From: Myroides odoratus DSM 2801
GTDB taxonomy: Bacteria; Bacteroidota; Bacteroidia; Flavobacteriales; Flavobacteriaceae
Assembly (NCBI RefSeq): GCF_000243275.1
Contig: NZ_CM001437.1
Location: 2,487,812-2,551,811, forward strand
DNA: 64,000 nucleotides
Direction: 5' to 3'
The notes under the pieces are model-generated. The model was given only the letters and a program-made list of their open reading frames with translations. It ran no database searches and was not told the DNA's origin. The first letter of the stretch is position 1; every line of letters starts with the position of its first letter. Below are positions 62,008-64,000 of this stretch, in pieces. The position numbers were made by a program, and so were the translations under genes.

Positions 62008-62802
62008 CTATAAAATAGCTTTTGCGAATTTATCCTGATGATTTTTAAACGTTCTACTAGCTGCTTGATATCCCAAGTCAAAAATTTCATCCATTCGTTG
62101 CTTATTTCGCTCAAAAGTTGAATATTGAGTGATGTGGTGCGATTCAATTAACCAATCACATAAAATCGATTGGGAGCGGTTGTGATTAGCCGCCATCAAA
62201 TCATAGGCTCGTATAGCCACGGATCGAAGGGAGGTTAGGTTTTTCTTGTCTAATTGTTCAATTGGGCAAACATTACTCCCAATGAGAAAGTCGCAATCCT
62301 CTCGAATCAAATCTGTAGCGAAATTGTTGAGAATACCTCCATCGCTATACAATTGCTCATTGATGCTGTGCGGTGAAAAAATAGCGGGAAATGCACTAGA
62401 GGCTAAGATCGCATCAATCACACGTGTACTAGGATCAAATACGTGTACTTCTCCTTTTGCAATATCGGTGGAGTTAATCAGGACTGGAATCGGCAAATCA
62501 TCCAAGGTTCTATTTTCAAAAATAGAGAATAGATATTTCTCAAATGCATTTGAATCAATGAGTCCTGCTTTTTTAAACGTAAAAAAATGCCAGTTTAAAA
62601 TATTGACAGATTTAAAAAAATCCAAGATCTCATGTGGAGTCAATCCCATCGCAAATAAACAAGAAACAATGGATCCAGCACTTGTTCCAGCGAGGATTTT
62701 AGGTTTGATGTCTTGCTCAAGTAAAAAGGAAAGAACACCGGCATGAGCTATCCCTTTATAGCCACCTCCAGATAAAGCCAAACCTATTTTTGGGGTTTTC
62801 AT
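62008..62802 (-). CDS. Patatin-like phospholipase
   Basis: 264 residues, single patatin domain. Oxyanion loop SGGGYKG (11-17), nucleophile elbow GTSAG with the serine at 41, and the catalytic aspartate in YSDGG near 158. There is no signal peptide or POTRA/barrel domain, so it is cytoplasmic rather than a PlpD-type secreted enzyme. It probably hydrolyses acyl lipids; the exact substrate is unknown. Divergent from the thioredoxin-like gene. Confidence 0.9.
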   Translation of the reverse strand: MKTPKIGLALSGGGYKGIAHAGVLSFLLEQDIKPKILAGTSAGSIVSCLFAMGLTPHEILDFFKSVNILNWHFFTFKKAGLIDSNAFEKYLFSIFENRTLDDLPIPVLINSTDIAKGEVHVFDPSTRVIDAILASSAFPAIFSPHSINEQLYSDGGILNNFATDLIREDCDFLIGSNVCPIEQLDKKNLTSLRSVAIRAYDLMAANHNRSQSILCDWLIESHHITQYSTFERNKQRMDEIFDLGYQAASRTFKNHQDKFAKAIL

Positions 62803-62812
62803 AAATAAAGTA

Positions 62813-62844
62813 TTGATAGATTAGTGTTTAAAAGTTTAACTTTG
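62813..62844 (+). promoter_or_regulatory. Promoter of the thioredoxin-like gene
   Basis: TTG at 62813-62815 and TAACTTTG at 62837-62844, spaced by 21 bases; the start codon is at 62872. Confidence 0.6.
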
Positions 62845-62871
62845 AATTCAAACTAATAAAATTAAACAAAA

Positions 62872-63474
62872 ATGAACAAAGTCGAGATAAAAGAATTGAA
62901 TAATAGCTTTTCGTATGCAGCGTTCCGTTCGTATGTAACAGAGGCTCTGCAAAATAACCCTGAGAAATTAAATCTTTCAGCAGATTATTTACCATATGCT
63001 GAATTGAATGAAGCGCGCTTACATCGCTTAGATAAAACGTTGAGTGTAGAGCCTGAAGTTGCTTTGGTCATGGAAAACTTAGGGAAAGAGTACATTTGGT
63101 TGGTGATTTCTGAAAGCTGGTGTGGAGATGCAGCTCAGTCTGTACCTATGCTAAATAAAATGGCTGAACTTACAGAAAAAGTGGAGTTGCGTATTGTATT
63201 TCGCGACCAAAACTTGGAGTTGATGGATCAATACTTAACCAATGGCGGACGCGCAATTCCAAAGTTGTTAATCGTAGACAAAGAAACGCTGGAAGTACTA
63301 GGTGATTGGGGACCACGTCCTGCTGATGCAGTTCAATTAGTCAATGATTACAAAACAGCACACGGAAAATTTGACGAAGATGGAATCATCTTGTTGAACA
63401 AGTGGTATACAAAAAATAAAGGTCAACAAGTACAACAAGAAGTTGCAGCATTGATGACCTCAATTGATAACTAA
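62872..63474 (+). CDS. Thioredoxin-family protein with a single active-site cysteine
   Basis: 200 residues, no signal peptide. A helical N-terminal part (1-75) precedes a thioredoxin-like fold with SESWCGDAAQSVPML where WCGPC would be. Only the first cysteine remains, and RAIPKLLIVD supplies the cis-proline region. This matches the bacterial Thioredoxin_9-type family. Without the second cysteine it cannot run the standard dithiol cycle, but could act as a monothiol reductase or with a partner thiol. Confidence 0.85.
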   Translation: MNKVEIKELNNSFSYAAFRSYVTEALQNNPEKLNLSADYLPYAELNEARLHRLDKTLSVEPEVALVMENLGKEYIWLVISESWCGDAAQSVPMLNKMAELTEKVELRIVFRDQNLELMDQYLTNGGRAIPKLLIVDKETLEVLGDWGPRPADAVQLVNDYKTAHGKFDEDGIILLNKWYTKNKGQQVQQEVAALMTSIDN

Positions 63475-63487
63475 ATCTATAGTATCA

Positions 63488-64000
63488 CTATGGTACGATA
63501 GGACCTACAATAGTGATGTTTTTTGACCAAGACATGCCTGCGGGATTACATCCTATAGCTCCTTCAGGGATGACTTGGTCTAATTTTTCAAAGTATTGTA
63601 CCCAAACAGGAAAGTATTCTCCTGTGTATTTTGAGCGATACGTCATGGGATGCAATCTAAAAAACTCTTTGTTTTTATTGGCTGATTTAAAGGCATCATA
63701 AATAAGTTCTGAACAGTAGTATTTACCATTGGCATATAAATAATTATCGTCATAAGGAACGCCAACTTGTTCCAAAGCAAATTCTTTCGCTTTCGGAAGT
63801 AATTTCTCGTATTTTGCAAGTACTCGTCCTAAATACATAGGCTCTGTAGTCTTGTTTAAAAACTGATCTAGCGGAGTGATACATACTTCTGGCGAAGTAG
63901 CTTCTATTACTTGTAAGCTGCCCTCGTGTTCAATAACCATTCCCATATGATTGAAGTTTAATCCCTCATATCCATAGGTCACTTCATTAATTGCGTCACA
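63488..64000 (-). CDS. YiiX/NlpC-P60-like cysteine hydrolase, 5' end outside the window
   Basis: At least 170 residues; the frame stays open through base 64000, so the start and probably a signal peptide are missing. NFNHMGMVIEHEG carries the likely catalytic histidine, and KYYCSELIYDAFKSA the catalytic cysteine, in the permuted order of the YiiX/YebB (DUF830) papain-like family. Such enzymes hydrolyse amide bonds, in peptidoglycan or lipids. Convergent with the thioredoxin-like gene, 13 bases apart. Confidence 0.8.
   Translation of the reverse strand, partial: CDAINEVTYGYEGLNFNHMGMVIEHEGSLQVIEATSPEVCITPLDQFLNKTTEPMYLGRVLAKYEKLLPKAKEFALEQVGVPYDDNYLYANGKYYCSELIYDAFKSANKNKEFFRLHPMTYRSKYTGEYFPVWVQYFEKLDQVIPEGAIGCNPAGMSWSKNITIVGPIVP

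Noticed and set aside
1..64000. tRNA and rRNA genes
   Set aside because: Scanned the longer intergenic gaps for tRNA-like GTTCNANNC arms and rRNA-like conserved stretches; none found by eye.

Overview
The window looks like chromosomal DNA of a flavobacterium (Bacteroidota, Flavobacteriaceae), most likely a Myroides-like species. That genus is my inference, not something the sequence proves. The grounds are AT-rich DNA with few Shine-Dalgarno sites, several promoters of the Bacteroidota form TTG-N(19-23)-TAnnTTTG, outer-membrane proteins with a carboxypeptidase-regulatory-like N-terminus, a GldD lipoprotein, a DUF3078 protein, and a 2-oxoglutarate dehydrogenase E1 next to its E2. Most genes are ordinary housekeeping genes in a conserved flavobacterial layout.

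Layout. 1-681: right end of a decayed IS3-family element, running into a C-rich low-complexity array. 839-2428: ABC-F ATPase (-) with a possible leader ORF. 2884-6973: an acidic protein ending in a sliding-clamp-like motif, divergent from an SF2 helicase with membrane segments. 7269-12248: two paralogous outer-membrane receptors. 12429-12911: a possible mini-transcript and an XRE regulator. 12992-13982: a frameshifted fabH. 14140-21375: an AraC regulator and a tetR-tolC-adaptor-RND efflux operon with paired palindromic operators. 21684-23021: polyprenyl synthase and a small conserved gene. 23145-24686: a lipoprotein flanked by duplicated terminators and a small outer-membrane protein. 24803-28849: sucA-sucB. 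29271-32973: a small unknown protein, a J-domain/DUF805 fusion, a lone AAA+ ATPase and dgt. 33039-34385: lipoprotein, followed by a 57/58-bp tandem repeat. 34883-35530: rplU-rpmA. 35967-39353: an M16 protease pair. 39592-42115: metal-binding lipoprotein and gldD, ssb, mutY (gldE missing from its usual place). 42255-44431: HU protein, a 30-residue basic protein and rng. 44469-52843: tadA, alpha-2-macroglobulin and pbpC. 53071-56757: dxs, DUF3078 and a beta-barrel protein. 56785-64000: PAP2-like protein, rpoN, asnS, pyrH-frr, patatin, thioredoxin-like protein and a partial YiiX-like hydrolase.

No CRISPR array, rRNA, tRNA, prophage or recognised complete defence island was seen. The least explained parts are: (i) the acidic clamp-motif protein and membrane helicase pair; (ii) the J-domain/DUF805 fusion followed by an AAA+ ATPase and dgt; (iii) a family of short palindromes (7-bp stem, 4-base loop) and G-rich arrays confined to intergenic gaps, some with strong G-quadruplex potential; (iv) small regulatory structures (a leader ORF before the ABC-F gene, a mini-ORF plus terminator before a receptor gene, paired TetR operators). 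Nothing here was tested by search or experiment.
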